From NCBI RefSeq assembly GCF_900091595.1, contig NZ_FMCW01000019.1, positions 1 through 64,000 on the forward strand: DNA of 64,000 nt, read 5' to 3'. A program made the position numbers and the translations under genes. This document shows positions 33,828 through 42,197 of the stretch, piece after piece. The notes below the pieces were generated by a model. That model saw nothing but the letters and a program-made list of their open reading frames with translations. It was not told the DNA's origin and ran no database searches. This DNA is from Micromonospora haikouensis (lineage in GTDB: Bacteria > Actinomycetota > Actinomycetes > Mycobacteriales > Micromonosporaceae). Positions within the stretch are counted from its first letter, which is position 1. Each line of letters opens with the position of its first letter.

Positions 33828-33840
33828 AGGTGTCGATCGG

Positions 33841-35289
33841 CTACCTCAGGTCGCGCAGGGCGGTCTCGATGGCGCGGTGGAACGTCGGGTACGCGTAGAT
33901 CATGTGCCGGAGCCGGCTCAGCGGCACCTCCGCGTGCACCGCCACCACCAGGCCCGACAGCACCTCGCCGCCGGCCGGGCCGACCGAGGTGGCCCCGACC
34001 AGCACCCCCCGGTCGGCGTCCGCGACCAGCTTGACGAACCCGTCGCCCCGGTGGATCCAGCCCCGGGTGGACGAGTCGAGCCGGCTCACCCCGACCTGCA
34101 CGTTGATGCCCCGCTCGCGGGCCTGCCGCTCGGTGAGCCCGACCGCGCCGACCTCGGGGTCGGTGAAGGTGACCCGGGGCAGCGCCCGGTAGTCGGCGTG
34201 CGGCACCCCGCCGGCGATCCCGGTGCCCTCCGTGCGCGCCGCGCCGCCGACCGCGCTGGCGGCACCGCTCGCGTCCGCGCCGGCCCGCGCCCGCCGGACG
34301 TGGTCGAGCACGTCGGCGACCACGATGGCCGCCTGGTACATGGCGATGTGGGTGAACGCGCCCTCCCCGGTCAGGTCGCCGACGCCCCAGATCCCGTCGG
34401 CGGCCCGCATCCGGTCGTCCACGGCGAGGAACCGCTGGCCCGGGTCGACGCCGACGGTGTCGAGGCCCAGCTCGCCGAGGTGCGCCCGGCGGCCGGTGAC
34501 CACGAGCAGCCGCTCGGCGGTGAACTCGGCCCCGCCCACCGCCCGCAGCGTGAACGCCCGCCCGTCGTGGTCGACCCGCTCCGCGCGTACCCCGGTGGCG
34601 ATCCGCACCCCGTCGGCGCGCAGGGCGGCGGCGGCCACCTCGGAGGACTCGGGCTCCTCGACGGCGAGCACCCGGCCCGACGCCTCCAGCACGGTCACCT
34701 CGACGCCGAACCGCGCGAAGACCTGGGCCAGCTCCAGCCCGATCGCGCCACCGCCGAGCACCAGCAGGCTGGCCGGCAGCTCCTCGACCTCGATGGCCTG
34801 CTGGTTCGTCCAGTACGGCGTGTCGGCCAGCCCGGGCAGCGGCGGCACGAAGGGCCGGGTGCCGGTGCCGAGCACGATGCCGTGCCGGGCCTGGAAGACC
34901 CGGTCGCCGACGCGGACCCGACCGGTCCCGTCGAGCGCCCCGCTGCCCCGCACGAACCGGCCGCCCTTGCCGGTGAACCGCTCCACGGCGACCCGGTCGT
35001 CCCAGTTGTCGGTCGCCTCCTCGCGGATGCGCTTCGCCACCGGGGCCCAGTCGGGGCGTACGTCGGCCTCGCCCGCGAACTCGGCGACCCGCCGGGCCTC
35101 GGCGACCGCGTTGGCCGCCCGGATCATCATCTTGCTCGGAATGCACCCCCAGTACGGGCACTCGCCGCCGACCAGCCGCCGCTCGATGCCGACGACGCTC
35201 AGGCCGGCCTCGGCGAGCCGGCCGGCCACCTCCTCGCCGCCGACCCCGAGCCCGAGCACGACCACGTCCACCAGTTCCGGTTCCGCCAT
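33841..35289 (-). CDS. Pyridine nucleotide-disulfide oxidoreductase, 482 aa
   Basis: This is a class I flavoprotein disulfide reductase related to dihydrolipoamide dehydrogenase and mercuric reductase. The FAD-binding start is VVVLGLGVGGEEVAGRLAEA (Gly-rich loop), the redox disulfide lies in GGECPYWGCIPSK, the NAD(P) fold is LLVLGGGAIGLELAQVFARF, and a second FAD contact is DGIWGVGDLTGEGAFTH. The C-terminal dimerisation domain ends with YAYPTFHRAIETALRDL, where the His-Glu pair of the active site is expected (HRAIE). ATG 35289 is preferred over an upstream Met because of domain alignment. Substrate is unknown. Confidence 0.9.
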   Translation of the reverse strand: MAEPELVDVVVLGLGVGGEEVAGRLAEAGLSVVGIERRLVGGECPYWGCIPSKMMIRAANAVAEARRVAEFAGEADVRPDWAPVAKRIREEATDNWDDRVAVERFTGKGGRFVRGSGALDGTGRVRVGDRVFQARHGIVLGTGTRPFVPPLPGLADTPYWTNQQAIEVEELPASLLVLGGGAIGLELAQVFARFGVEVTVLEASGRVLAVEEPESSEVAAAALRADGVRIATGVRAERVDHDGRAFTLRAVGGAEFTAERLLVVTGRRAHLGELGLDTVGVDPGQRFLAVDDRMRAADGIWGVGDLTGEGAFTHIAMYQAAIVVADVLDHVRRARAGADASGAASAVGGAARTEGTGIAGGVPHADYRALPRVTFTDPEVGAVGLTERQARERGINVQVGVSRLDSSTRGWIHRGDGFVKLVADADRGVLVGATSVGPAGGEVLSGLVVAVHAEVPLSRLRHMIYAYPTFHRAIETALRDLR

Positions 35290-35446
35290 CGGACCAGCAT
35301 TCCGCACCGGAGGACCGTGGGCCACCGCGAGGTCGGTAGTTCCCGCATCTGCGGGCCGCCGGGCCCCTGCCGTGGCTGAACGGGTGCGCCGACCTGTCGT
35401 ACGCCGATCCGGCTGGCGGTTCGCGTGGTCTCGCGTCCAATCGCGC

Positions 35447-35626
35447 TCAGCCGTCCATGTTGCTGATGGCTACCTGCACCCACATGATGGCGGCCACGGC
35501 GATGCCCAGGAACGTGAGAGCCGACAGCCCCGACGCGGCACCGAGGCTCAGGCGCCTGCGGGCCACGAGGAAGACGGTTGCGGATGCCGCCACCGCGAAC
35601 AGCGCCAAGTAGACCGAGAATCCCAT
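35447..35626 (-). CDS. Small two-helix membrane protein, 59 aa
   Basis: Two hydrophobic segments, VYLALFAVAASATVFLVARR and ALTFLGIAVAAIMWVQVAIS, are joined by a short polar turn, and the protein ends NMDG. The ATG follows GGTAGGGA. No family is recognised. It lies downstream of the lipoprotein gene at 35721 on the same strand, with a 94-nt gap. Confidence 0.65.
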   Translation of the reverse strand: MGFSVYLALFAVAASATVFLVARRRLSLGAASGLSALTFLGIAVAAIMWVQVAISNMDG

Positions 35627-35720
35627 TTCCCTACCTTTTCTGTCGTTGTGAACTGGATCGTCTTGCGGGTGGCCGGTCCGGCGGTGCCGGCCTGTCACCG
35701 TGACGGGCCACCGAGGGTCG

Positions 35721-36440
35721 TCACTTGGCGTACGGCAGGACCTGCAGGCCGGTGTGCCCGTCGCCGGAGGCCGTGATGTGGCCGTCCTTGACGCCGATGA
35801 CGCCGTGGGCGCCGTGCAGTTCGAACAGGCCGGAGTCACCCGCCAGGACCACCCGCCACACCTGCGACGCCTTCCCGTCCTGGCAGTTCTCCAGCTTCAG
35901 CGCGGCGCCGGCAGTGTCCGCGACGCAGTACCCGGAGCCGACCTCTTCGTCCCAGAACGGCGGCTTGATGACCACCCGGTTCTCCGCCGACACCGCAGCC
36001 GGGTGGAGGGACATCATCGTGGAGTCCGTCCGACCGGTCCCGGTGAAGTCGACCCCTGCCCGGCCCACCTGGAGGAAGCGATCCACGCCGTCGTCGGCGA
36101 CGTCGATCAGAACACTCTTGCCGGGCTTGATGCCGGTGATGCGGAGTCCGGACAGGTCCGAGACGGCCCTCGCCTTGGTCGTCGTCCTGGCCGGAGCGGC
36201 GGTGGTGGCCCTTCCGCTCGGCACGGCAGGGGCCGACGCGGCCGAGGTCTCGTCGGGAGCCGCGGGAGCAGCCGGCGACGTGGCCGGAGCGGGGGTGGCC
36301 GACGGGGCGGCGGTCGTGTCCTGATCGCTGGTGCAGCCGGTGAGCAGAGTGGCGGCGGCGAGGACCGCCCCCATGACGAACGAACGGGTGTGGCGCCAGT
36401 GGGCAGGCGTGCTCGCCTCGTACGGCGGTGTCGGGTTCAT
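35721..36440 (-). CDS. Lipoprotein with a beta-trefoil-like C-terminal domain, 239 aa
   Basis: A signal peptide with lipobox TLLTGC (Cys36) is followed by an Ala/Thr/Pro-rich linker of about 60 residues. The C-terminal half (about residues 95-239) includes SGYCVADTAGAALKLENCQD and VWRVVLAGDSGLFELHGAHG, a pattern like the CLD...W repeats of ricin-type or AbfB-type trefoil lectins. It may bind sugars or cell-wall material. It lies upstream of the response-regulator genes on the same strand, which may point to envelope sensing. The extracellular domain of the kinase at 13132 has similar character. Confidence 0.7.
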   Translation of the reverse strand: MNPTPPYEASTPAHWRHTRSFVMGAVLAAATLLTGCTSDQDTTAAPSATPAPATSPAAPAAPDETSAASAPAVPSGRATTAAPARTTTKARAVSDLSGLRITGIKPGKSVLIDVADDGVDRFLQVGRAGVDFTGTGRTDSTMMSLHPAAVSAENRVVIKPPFWDEEVGSGYCVADTAGAALKLENCQDGKASQVWRVVLAGDSGLFELHGAHGVIGVKDGHITASGDGHTGLQVLPYAK

Positions 36441-36615
36441 GCCCTAGAGACTGCCGAACGGCGGCCGCGCTGCCTTCCGTCCGTGAGCCGGCACCGGCTC
36501 GGCGCTGGGCGGAGATCAGGCACCGTGTCTCCACCGAAAGGTGGAGGCGTACGGGGGCGTCAACGGGGCCGGCACGGCCCGGCCGCGGTTGGTGAGATCG
36601 CCTTGCGCGAACCTG

Positions 36616-37263
36616 TCAGACGTCGACGAGACCCGCGCGCCACGCCCAGGACGCCACCTCGACCCGGTTGCGCACACCGAGCTTCGACTGCGCGGCAGCG
36701 AGGTGCGTCTTGACGGTGGACACCGCGACGAACAGCTCGCCCGCGATCTCCTGGTTGGTCAACCCCCGTGCCACCGCCCGCACGACGTCGCCCTCCCGCT
36801 CCGTCAGGGCTTCCGCCGGTGCGGTCGCCCGGGCCTGCGGCCGATGCCGGAAATGACGCAGCAGCCGCACCGTGACCTGCGGCGCTACCAGAGTGTCGCC
36901 ACGTACGGCCGCGCGGACCGCCTCGACCAACAGGGCCGGTCCGCAGTCCTTGAGCAGGAATCCGCTCGCCCCGTACTGCAGGGCGGTGTCCACGTACTCG
37001 TCGTCGTCGAACATGGTGATGACGACGACCGGGATCGGATCGGCCACATCGGGACCCGCGAGCAGCTGGGTGACCTGCAGTCCGTCCAGGCCCGGCATCC
37101 GGATGTCCAGTACGCACACGTCGGGGCGCAGCCGACGTGCCGCATCGACCGCGGCTCGCCCGTCCGCGACGTCGGCCACCACGGCGATGTCCGGCTGGGC
37201 CTCCAGGATCATCCGGAACCCGACCCGCATCAGCTCCTGGTCATCGGCGATCAAGACCCGCAC
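36616..37263 (-). CDS. NarL/LuxR-type response regulator, 215 aa
   Basis: The receiver domain (1-120) has the acidic pocket MRVLIADDQELMR, phosphoacceptor Asp53 in VLDIRMPG, and switch and Lys in VVVITMFDD and FLLKDCGP. The LuxR-type DNA-binding domain (about 150-215) contains LTEREGDVVRAVARGLTNQE and STVKTHLAAAQSKLGVRNRV. The GTG start at 37263 is the first in frame. The gene follows the sensor kinase at 37330 with a 66-nt gap. A second, intact kinase at 38675 faces away from this pair and has no regulator of its own. Confidence 0.93.
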   Translation of the reverse strand: MRVLIADDQELMRVGFRMILEAQPDIAVVADVADGRAAVDAARRLRPDVCVLDIRMPGLDGLQVTQLLAGPDVADPIPVVVITMFDDDEYVDTALQYGASGFLLKDCGPALLVEAVRAAVRGDTLVAPQVTVRLLRHFRHRPQARATAPAEALTEREGDVVRAVARGLTNQEIAGELFVAVSTVKTHLAAAQSKLGVRNRVEVASWAWRAGLVDV

Positions 37264-37329
37264 TGCCTACCGTCCCGTCCTCGATCACACCGATCGAGCA
37301 CGAATGATACGGGCTGTCCGGCGACGCAC

Positions 37330-38508
37330 CTACCGCTCGGCCCGACGCAGCGGCACGTCGGCCGTCACCCGCCAGCCGCCGGTCGTGCGACCTGCGGTGA
37401 ACCGGCCGCCGAGCAGGCGCACCCGCTCCCGCATGCCGATGAGCCCGAAGCCGCCGCCGCGCCGGCTGCCGCTCGTCGGGGTGGACCGCCCGTCGTCGTG
37501 GACGTCGATCCGGACGTTCCCCTCCTCCGTCCATACCGATGCCACTATCTCCCGTGCCCGACCGGCATGCCGCCGGGCGTTCGCGACCGACTCCTGCACG
37601 AGGCGCAAAACCGATGTCGCGACCTCGTCGGCCACCGGTTCGGCAAGATCGACCGTCAGCCGTACCGGCGGACTGCCGGCCGACGTGATCGCCCGGAGGT
37701 CGGCCGCCAGGTCCGTGGTCCGGGCCAGCGGCGCCGACGTCACACCCGCGCCCTGTTCGCCCTCGCGCAGCGTGGCGACCATGCGACGCATCGCGGACAA
37801 CGCCTCGATGCCAGACCGTTCGATCACCGGCAGCGCTCTGGCCGCCGCACCGGAGTCCGTCGCGGTCAGCGCCTGCGCGGCCCGCGCCTGCTCCATCATC
37901 GCGCCGACCTGGTGCGCCACCACATCGCGGAGCTCCCGCGCCAGGCCCAGCCGCTCACGCTGCTGCGCCGCGATCACCGCTGCCCGGCTCGCGCGGGCCC
38001 GCTGCCGGTCACGACCCCGCAGATACCACCCGTACGCCACCGGGAGCACCACCATCGCGATCTCCCACAGCGACACACTCCACCACGGTTCCGGCGCCGC
38101 CCCTTCGGGGAGCGACCAGTACTGCGGCCGAAGCTGCGTCGCCGTCAGACCAGTGACCAGCATCAACCCGATGAGCCCGGCAGCCGCAATCCCCGGAACC
38201 TGCCGGACCACCGCCACGATGATGACCGCCAGCGCGGCGATCTCGGTCATCGCCAGGCCACCCGGCATCTCGGCGCCGACCGCCCGCAGCAGCACCGACG
38301 AGACGACGAGCGTGGCCGCGACACCCAGCGCCGCGGCGACCGGCCGAGCCCGCGCCAGGAGCGCCGTGGCCGCCACCACGACGATGCCCGGGGCCATCCA
38401 CCCCCGGCCCGCGGTGTCGAGTTCCCTCGAGAACTGCACGTCGAGCAGGGCCAGAACCACCAGCAGGACCACCAACGGCCACTGCCGCAGCACCGGTGCC
38501 AACACCAT
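37330..38508 (-). CDS. HisKA_3-type sensor kinase with the phosphoacceptor His replaced by Arg, 392 aa
   Basis: Several membrane helices (about residues 8-165) precede the dimerisation domain. At the site where family members read ELHD, this protein has LARELRDVVAHQVGAMM. The residue that should be phosphorylated is Arg194, encoded by CGC at 37927-37929. The ATPase domain looks intact: VLRLVQESVANARRHAG is the N-box and GLIGMRERVRLLGGRF the later G-box. It could still bind ATP but cannot autophosphorylate on the usual His. It may act as a regulatory pseudokinase or a phosphatase. It is a paralogue of the divergent kinase at 38675. Confidence 0.88.
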   Translation of the reverse strand: MVLAPVLRQWPLVVLLVVLALLDVQFSRELDTAGRGWMAPGIVVVAATALLARARPVAAALGVAATLVVSSVLLRAVGAEMPGGLAMTEIAALAVIIVAVVRQVPGIAAAGLIGLMLVTGLTATQLRPQYWSLPEGAAPEPWWSVSLWEIAMVVLPVAYGWYLRGRDRQRARASRAAVIAAQQRERLGLARELRDVVAHQVGAMMEQARAAQALTATDSGAAARALPVIERSGIEALSAMRRMVATLREGEQGAGVTSAPLARTTDLAADLRAITSAGSPPVRLTVDLAEPVADEVATSVLRLVQESVANARRHAGRAREIVASVWTEEGNVRIDVHDDGRSTPTSGSRRGGGFGLIGMRERVRLLGGRFTAGRTTGGWRVTADVPLRRAER

Positions 38509-38674
38509 GGCCCCCCATCAACCCGCGCCTCCACCACCGCCGGGAGGACCCAGCACACGGTACGGGCCGTCGGTTCCGTACGGCTCATCGTCGACGGGCG
38601 TGAATGGCCGTCGCGCTATCGTCACCGGCGACTGCCGGGATTCTGACCGAGGTGAGGACTGCTGTGGTGGCGGC

Positions 38675-39838
38675 GTGAGGCTCGACTGGCGAGGTCTGAT
38701 CACCTGGGAGTGGCCACTCGCCGGGCTGCTCCTGCTCGCGTTGGCTCTGGACGGAGCCGCGGCGAGTGAGATGTGGCCCTACGACGAGCGGTGGGAGCTG
38801 CCAAGTTCCCTCACACTGTGTGCCCTCGCGCTGCTGGCGTCCCGTTGGCCGGTCCTCGCGGGCCTGGGTGTCTCGCTGGTTCTGCTGGTGTGGTCGGTGG
38901 TGATCCGGCTGGCCGACGTCGCGCTCCTCTCCGCCGCAGGCGGGCTGCTGGGCGCCGAGTTCGCCGCGGTGCTGGCCGTCATCGTCGCCGTGGTCCGCCG
39001 GTCGTCCAGGCCCGCCGCCGCCGGTGTCGTGGGGCTGACCCTGTTCAGTTGTCTCGCGGTCCGGGTCCTGCGACCGGAGCACCCGGGCTCCCCCCAGGAC
39101 CTGGGCTGGGCCGCTGTCCTGCCGGTTCTGGCCGTCCTCGCCGGCTGGTACCTGCGGACGCGCGACGCCCGGCACTCGCGGGAGAGGCGAGCCGTGGTGG
39201 TCGCGGCGCAGCTGCGTGAGCGGGTCGCCCTGGCCCGGGAACTGCACGATGTGGTGGCGCACCACATCGGGGGGATGGTGGTACAGGCCCAGGCGGCGCA
39301 GGCGGTGGCGGTGCCCGACCCCGGCGCGCCCGCGCGGGTGCTGCCGGTGATCGAACGGGCTGGCGCGGACGCCCTGTCGGCGATGCAGCGGATGGTCACC
39401 ACGCTGCAGGACATCGACGAGGGCGGCGGGCAGCCGGCGACGCCGACCACGGATCTGGTCGCCGACCTGCACGCGGTGACGGCTACCCCGGCCGGCGGCA
39501 CCCTGGTCCGGCTGACGGTGGAGCTCGCGGAGCCCGTACCGGCGGAGGTCGCGACCACGGTGCTGCGGCTGGTCCAGGAGTCGGTGACGAACGCGCGTCG
39601 GTATGCCACCGACGCCCAGGAGATCACCGCGACGGTACGAGCCGGAGGCGGGACCGTCCGCGTGCAGGTGCGGGACGACGGCCGGCACACCGATCGGCCG
39701 AGAAGATCCGGGGGCGGCGGTTACGGCCTGATCGGCATGCGGGAACGGGTGCAGTTGCTCGGCGGCCGGTTCGAGGCGGGACGCTTGCCCGATGCGGGCT
39801 GGCAGGTGCTCGCGGACCTGCCGCTGCGGGCCGGGTAG
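38675..39838 (+). CDS. HisKA_3-type sensor histidine kinase, 387 aa
   Basis: N-terminal hydrophobic segments span about residues 15-160. The dimerisation domain has intact LARELHDVVAHHIGGMVVQA, with phosphoacceptor His191. The ATPase domain contains VLRLVQESVTNARRYATDA and GLIGMRERVQLLGGRFEAG. It is divergent from its paralogue at 37330, with about 166 nt between. The GTG start has no strong ribosome site, so the true start may differ by a few codons. Its cognate regulator is probably the NarL-type protein at 36616, the only one nearby. A Micromonospora-type hairpin repeat follows at 39885. Confidence 0.88.
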   Translation: MRLDWRGLITWEWPLAGLLLLALALDGAAASEMWPYDERWELPSSLTLCALALLASRWPVLAGLGVSLVLLVWSVVIRLADVALLSAAGGLLGAEFAAVLAVIVAVVRRSSRPAAAGVVGLTLFSCLAVRVLRPEHPGSPQDLGWAAVLPVLAVLAGWYLRTRDARHSRERRAVVVAAQLRERVALARELHDVVAHHIGGMVVQAQAAQAVAVPDPGAPARVLPVIERAGADALSAMQRMVTTLQDIDEGGGQPATPTTDLVADLHAVTATPAGGTLVRLTVELAEPVPAEVATTVLRLVQESVTNARRYATDAQEITATVRAGGGTVRVQVRDDGRHTDRPRRSGGGGYGLIGMRERVQLLGGRFEAGRLPDAGWQVLADLPLRAG

Positions 39839-39884
39839 GCCACGGGCGAGTCGCTGCGCGGTGACTGGCGACCGTCGTTCGGTT

Positions 39885-39932
39885 AGGAGGGGTCCCTTGT
39901 ACAACAGAATGCGTTAATAAGGGGCCCCTCCT
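39885..39932. repeat. Dispersed hairpin repeat, copy 1
   Basis: AGGAGGGGTCCCTT (39885-39898) pairs with AAGGGGCCCCTCCT (39919-39932) with one wobble, enclosing a 20-nt loop. The loop, read on the other strand, is the same as the loop of the copy at 56596 in 19 of 20 bases. It lies between the convergent kinase and photolyase genes and probably acts as a bidirectional terminator. Confidence 0.8.
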
Positions 39933-39937
39933 TGCAC

Positions 39938-41212
39938 TCAGCGCGCCCAGCGGCGGACGTACGCGCCGTCGGGGTCGAAGCGGGCCGCCTGGCGCACCGG
40001 GTTGAAGCCCCGGTGCGGCCGGCTGTCGTTGCCGGTGCCCGCCACCCACTGCCAGTTGCCGGCGTTGTTGGCCACGTCGCCGTCGAGCAGCCAGCGGGAG
40101 AAGACCGCCACCCCTTCGCGCCAGTCCAGCCCGAGCACCTTGGTCAGATAGCCGGCCGTGATCAGCCGGGCCCGGTTGTGCATCCAGCCCTCGGCGCGCA
40201 GCTGCCGCATCCCGGCGTCGACGATCGGCAGGCCGGTACGCCCCCGCGCCCAGGCGTCGAGCGCCTCGGGGTCGTGCCGCCAGTCCTCGGTGGCCCCCCG
40301 CCGGTACGCCTTCGTGGCGATCTCGGGGAACGCGGCGGTGACCTGGTAGTAGAAGTCCCGCCAGCAGAGCTGCCGGACGAACGGGCCGAACCGCGCGCCG
40401 CCCGGATCGCCGGCCCGCTCACCCGCCCGGTTCGCCACCTCCAGCGGTGAGAGGCAGCCGAAGCGCAGGTACGGGCTGAGCCGCGAGGTCGCGTCGCCGG
40501 CCAGGTCGTCGTGGATGTCGCCGTACCGGTCGACGGTGGGCAGCCACTGCGCGAGGCGGCGGCGGGCGGCGGCCTCCCCGCCCGGCACGGCGTGCGGCGA
40601 CTCCCCCTTCGGCAGGGCGGGCAGCTCCCCGACCGGCAGCCCGTCGGGCCGCGAGCCGGCCGTCAAACCGTCGGGCCGCGCCCCGGCCGCCAGCGCGTCG
40701 GGCAGTCGTACCCGGTCGGGCGGGGCCGACTCCTCCCGCCACAGCGCCCCCTGCCAGGCCCGGAAGTAGGGGGTGAACACCCGGTAGTGGTCGCCGCCGG
40801 CCGGGCGCACCGCGCCGGGGTCGACGACCGTGAGGCCCGGGAAGAGGCGCAGGTGCAGGCGGTGCCGCTCGCACTCGGCGCGCAGCCGGCGCTCCCGGGT
40901 GCGGGCGTACCGGCTGACGTCGGCGGAGAGGCCGATCCCCTCGGCGCCCACCTCGCCGGCCAGCCGGATCGTCTCGGCCACCGGGTCGCCGTGCCGGATC
41001 ACCAGGTCGCCGCCGCGTTCCCGCAGCGCGTCGCGCAGGGCGGCGAGGCTCTGGTGCAGGAAGCGCGTCCGGTTGGGCGAGCGGCCGGCGAGCGCCGGGT
41101 CGAGCACGTGGAGCGGGACGACCCGGTCGAAGGCGGCGCAGGCCGCGGCCAGCGCCGGGTGGTCGTGCACCCGCAGGTCGCGGGTGAACAGCACGATCGC
41201 GGTACGCGTCAT
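39938..41212 (-). CDS. phr: Deoxyribodipyrimidine photolyase, 424 aa
   Basis: The N-terminal antenna domain starts TAIVLFTRDLRVHDHPALAA. The C-terminal FAD domain has LSPYLRFGCLSPLEVANRAG, FVRQLCWRDFYYQ and the signature GLPIVDAGMRQLRAEGWMHN. The FAD/DNA-contact segment WLLDGDVANNAGNWQWVAGT indicates a class I CPD photolyase, which repairs UV dimers using blue light. The ATG overlaps the stop of the phytoene synthase gene by four bases, so the two are translated together. Linkage to crt genes and litR suggests light-induced expression. Confidence 0.94.
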   Translation of the reverse strand: MTRTAIVLFTRDLRVHDHPALAAACAAFDRVVPLHVLDPALAGRSPNRTRFLHQSLAALRDALRERGGDLVIRHGDPVAETIRLAGEVGAEGIGLSADVSRYARTRERRLRAECERHRLHLRLFPGLTVVDPGAVRPAGGDHYRVFTPYFRAWQGALWREESAPPDRVRLPDALAAGARPDGLTAGSRPDGLPVGELPALPKGESPHAVPGGEAAARRRLAQWLPTVDRYGDIHDDLAGDATSRLSPYLRFGCLSPLEVANRAGERAGDPGGARFGPFVRQLCWRDFYYQVTAAFPEIATKAYRRGATEDWRHDPEALDAWARGRTGLPIVDAGMRQLRAEGWMHNRARLITAGYLTKVLGLDWREGVAVFSRWLLDGDVANNAGNWQWVAGTGNDSRPHRGFNPVRQAARFDPDGAYVRRWAR

Positions 41213-42132
41213 CGGCCGGCGGGCGTCTGGGCCGGGCCGGGGACCACGACGGGGGTGCCGGCGGGGGTGAGCAGGGCCCGCCCGGCCACCGCCATCCGCC
41301 GCCGCCGGGGCACCAGCGCCCGCCGGGTGAACACGTCGTAGCCCTGCGCGGCGACCTCGTCGAGGATGCCGCCGTAGAGGGCGTACGCGGTGCGCATGCA
41401 CGCCTGGGAGGCGGGCGCGAGCAGGGTCACGCCCGGCGCGGCGGCCTCGTAGTGCGTCTGGGCGCGGCTCACCTCGTACTCGATGAGGTCGCGGATCCTC
41501 GGGGTGGCCCGGCCCCGGGCGGCGGCGGCGAACAGGTCGTCGCGGGTGACGTCGAACTTGGCGAGGTCCTCGTCGGGCAGGTACGTCCGGCCGCGCGCGA
41601 GGTCCTCGGCGACGTCCCGGATGAAGTTGGTGAGCTGGAAGGCGAGGCCGAGCTGCCGGGCGGGCTCGCGGGCGGCGGCGGGGTCGGAGCTGCCGAGGAT
41701 CGGCAGCATCATGGTGCCGATGACGGCGGCCGAGCCCTCCATGTAGTCGAGCAGGTCGTCGTAGGTGGGGTAGGCGGTGACGGTCAGGTCCATCGCCATG
41801 CTGCGCAGGAACGACGCGAAGTCGGCCCGGTCCAGGTCGAAGACGGCGATGGTGTGCAGCACGGCGGGCAGCAGCGGGTCGTCGACCTGGGCCCCGCCCA
41901 GCCCGGCCAGGAAGCGGGCCGACCAGTCGTCGAGCCGGGTGGCCCGCTCGGCGGGTGGCAGGTCCTCGGTGCGGTCGACGATCTCGTCGGCATACCGGGT
42001 GAATCCGTACAAGGCGTGAACGTGCCGCCGTTTCCAAGCGGGGAGCAGGCGGGTGGCGAGATAGTAGGTGCGGCCGTGACGTCTGTGCAGCTCGCGGCAG
42101 CGGTCATAGGCAGCGGTGAGGTCGACGTCCAC
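41209..42132 (-). CDS. crtB: Phytoene synthase, 307 aa
   Basis: The squalene/phytoene synthase fold is evident: HALYGFTRYADEIVDRTEDL holds the first Asp-rich motif (DEIVD), LGLAFQLTNFIRDVAEDLAR holds the second (DVAED), and RGRTYLPDEDLAKF follows. It joins two geranylgeranyl diphosphate molecules into phytoene. GTG 42132 has GGGAGGG upstream and gives the usual length; the frame stays open 38 codons further. It is divergent from crtE with only 65 nt between and overlaps phr downstream. Confidence 0.94.
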   Translation of the reverse strand: MDVDLTAAYDRCRELHRRHGRTYYLATRLLPAWKRRHVHALYGFTRYADEIVDRTEDLPPAERATRLDDWSARFLAGLGGAQVDDPLLPAVLHTIAVFDLDRADFASFLRSMAMDLTVTAYPTYDDLLDYMEGSAAVIGTMMLPILGSSDPAAAREPARQLGLAFQLTNFIRDVAEDLARGRTYLPDEDLAKFDVTRDDLFAAAARGRATPRIRDLIEYEVSRAQTHYEAAAPGVTLLAPASQACMRTAYALYGGILDEVAAQGYDVFTRRALVPRRRRMAVAGRALLTPAGTPVVVPGPAQTPAGR

Positions 42133-42172
42133 CGGCCCTCCCTCGGATTCGACGCAGCAATCGACGCAACTC

Positions 42173-42187
42173 GTAACCCTAGGGTAC
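42173..42187. promoter_or_regulatory. Near-palindrome between crtB and crtE, candidate LitR-type operator
   Basis: GTAACCCTAGGGTAC is a near-perfect 15-bp inverted repeat (arms GTA-CCC and GGGTAC) in the 65-nt divergent gap. The gap must hold promoters for both carotenoid operons, so a regulator site is expected. Alternatively, TAGGGTACGCT contains a -10-like box for crtE. Confidence 0.5.
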
Positions 42188-42197
42188 GCTCGCCGAC

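Noticed and set aside
33604..35379. 591-codon plus-strand open frame opposite the flavoprotein gene
   Set aside because: It is a shadow; the minus strand has complete FAD, NAD and disulfide motifs.
37330..38508. Whole-gene decay of the kinase lacking the phosphoacceptor His
   Set aside because: The frame is intact over 392 codons and the ATPase motifs are kept, so it is called a coding gene with a lost site rather than a pseudogene.
36541..38646. 701-codon plus-strand open frame opposite the two-component genes
   Set aside because: It is antisense to two genes with clear domain motifs, and its own product is low-complexity.
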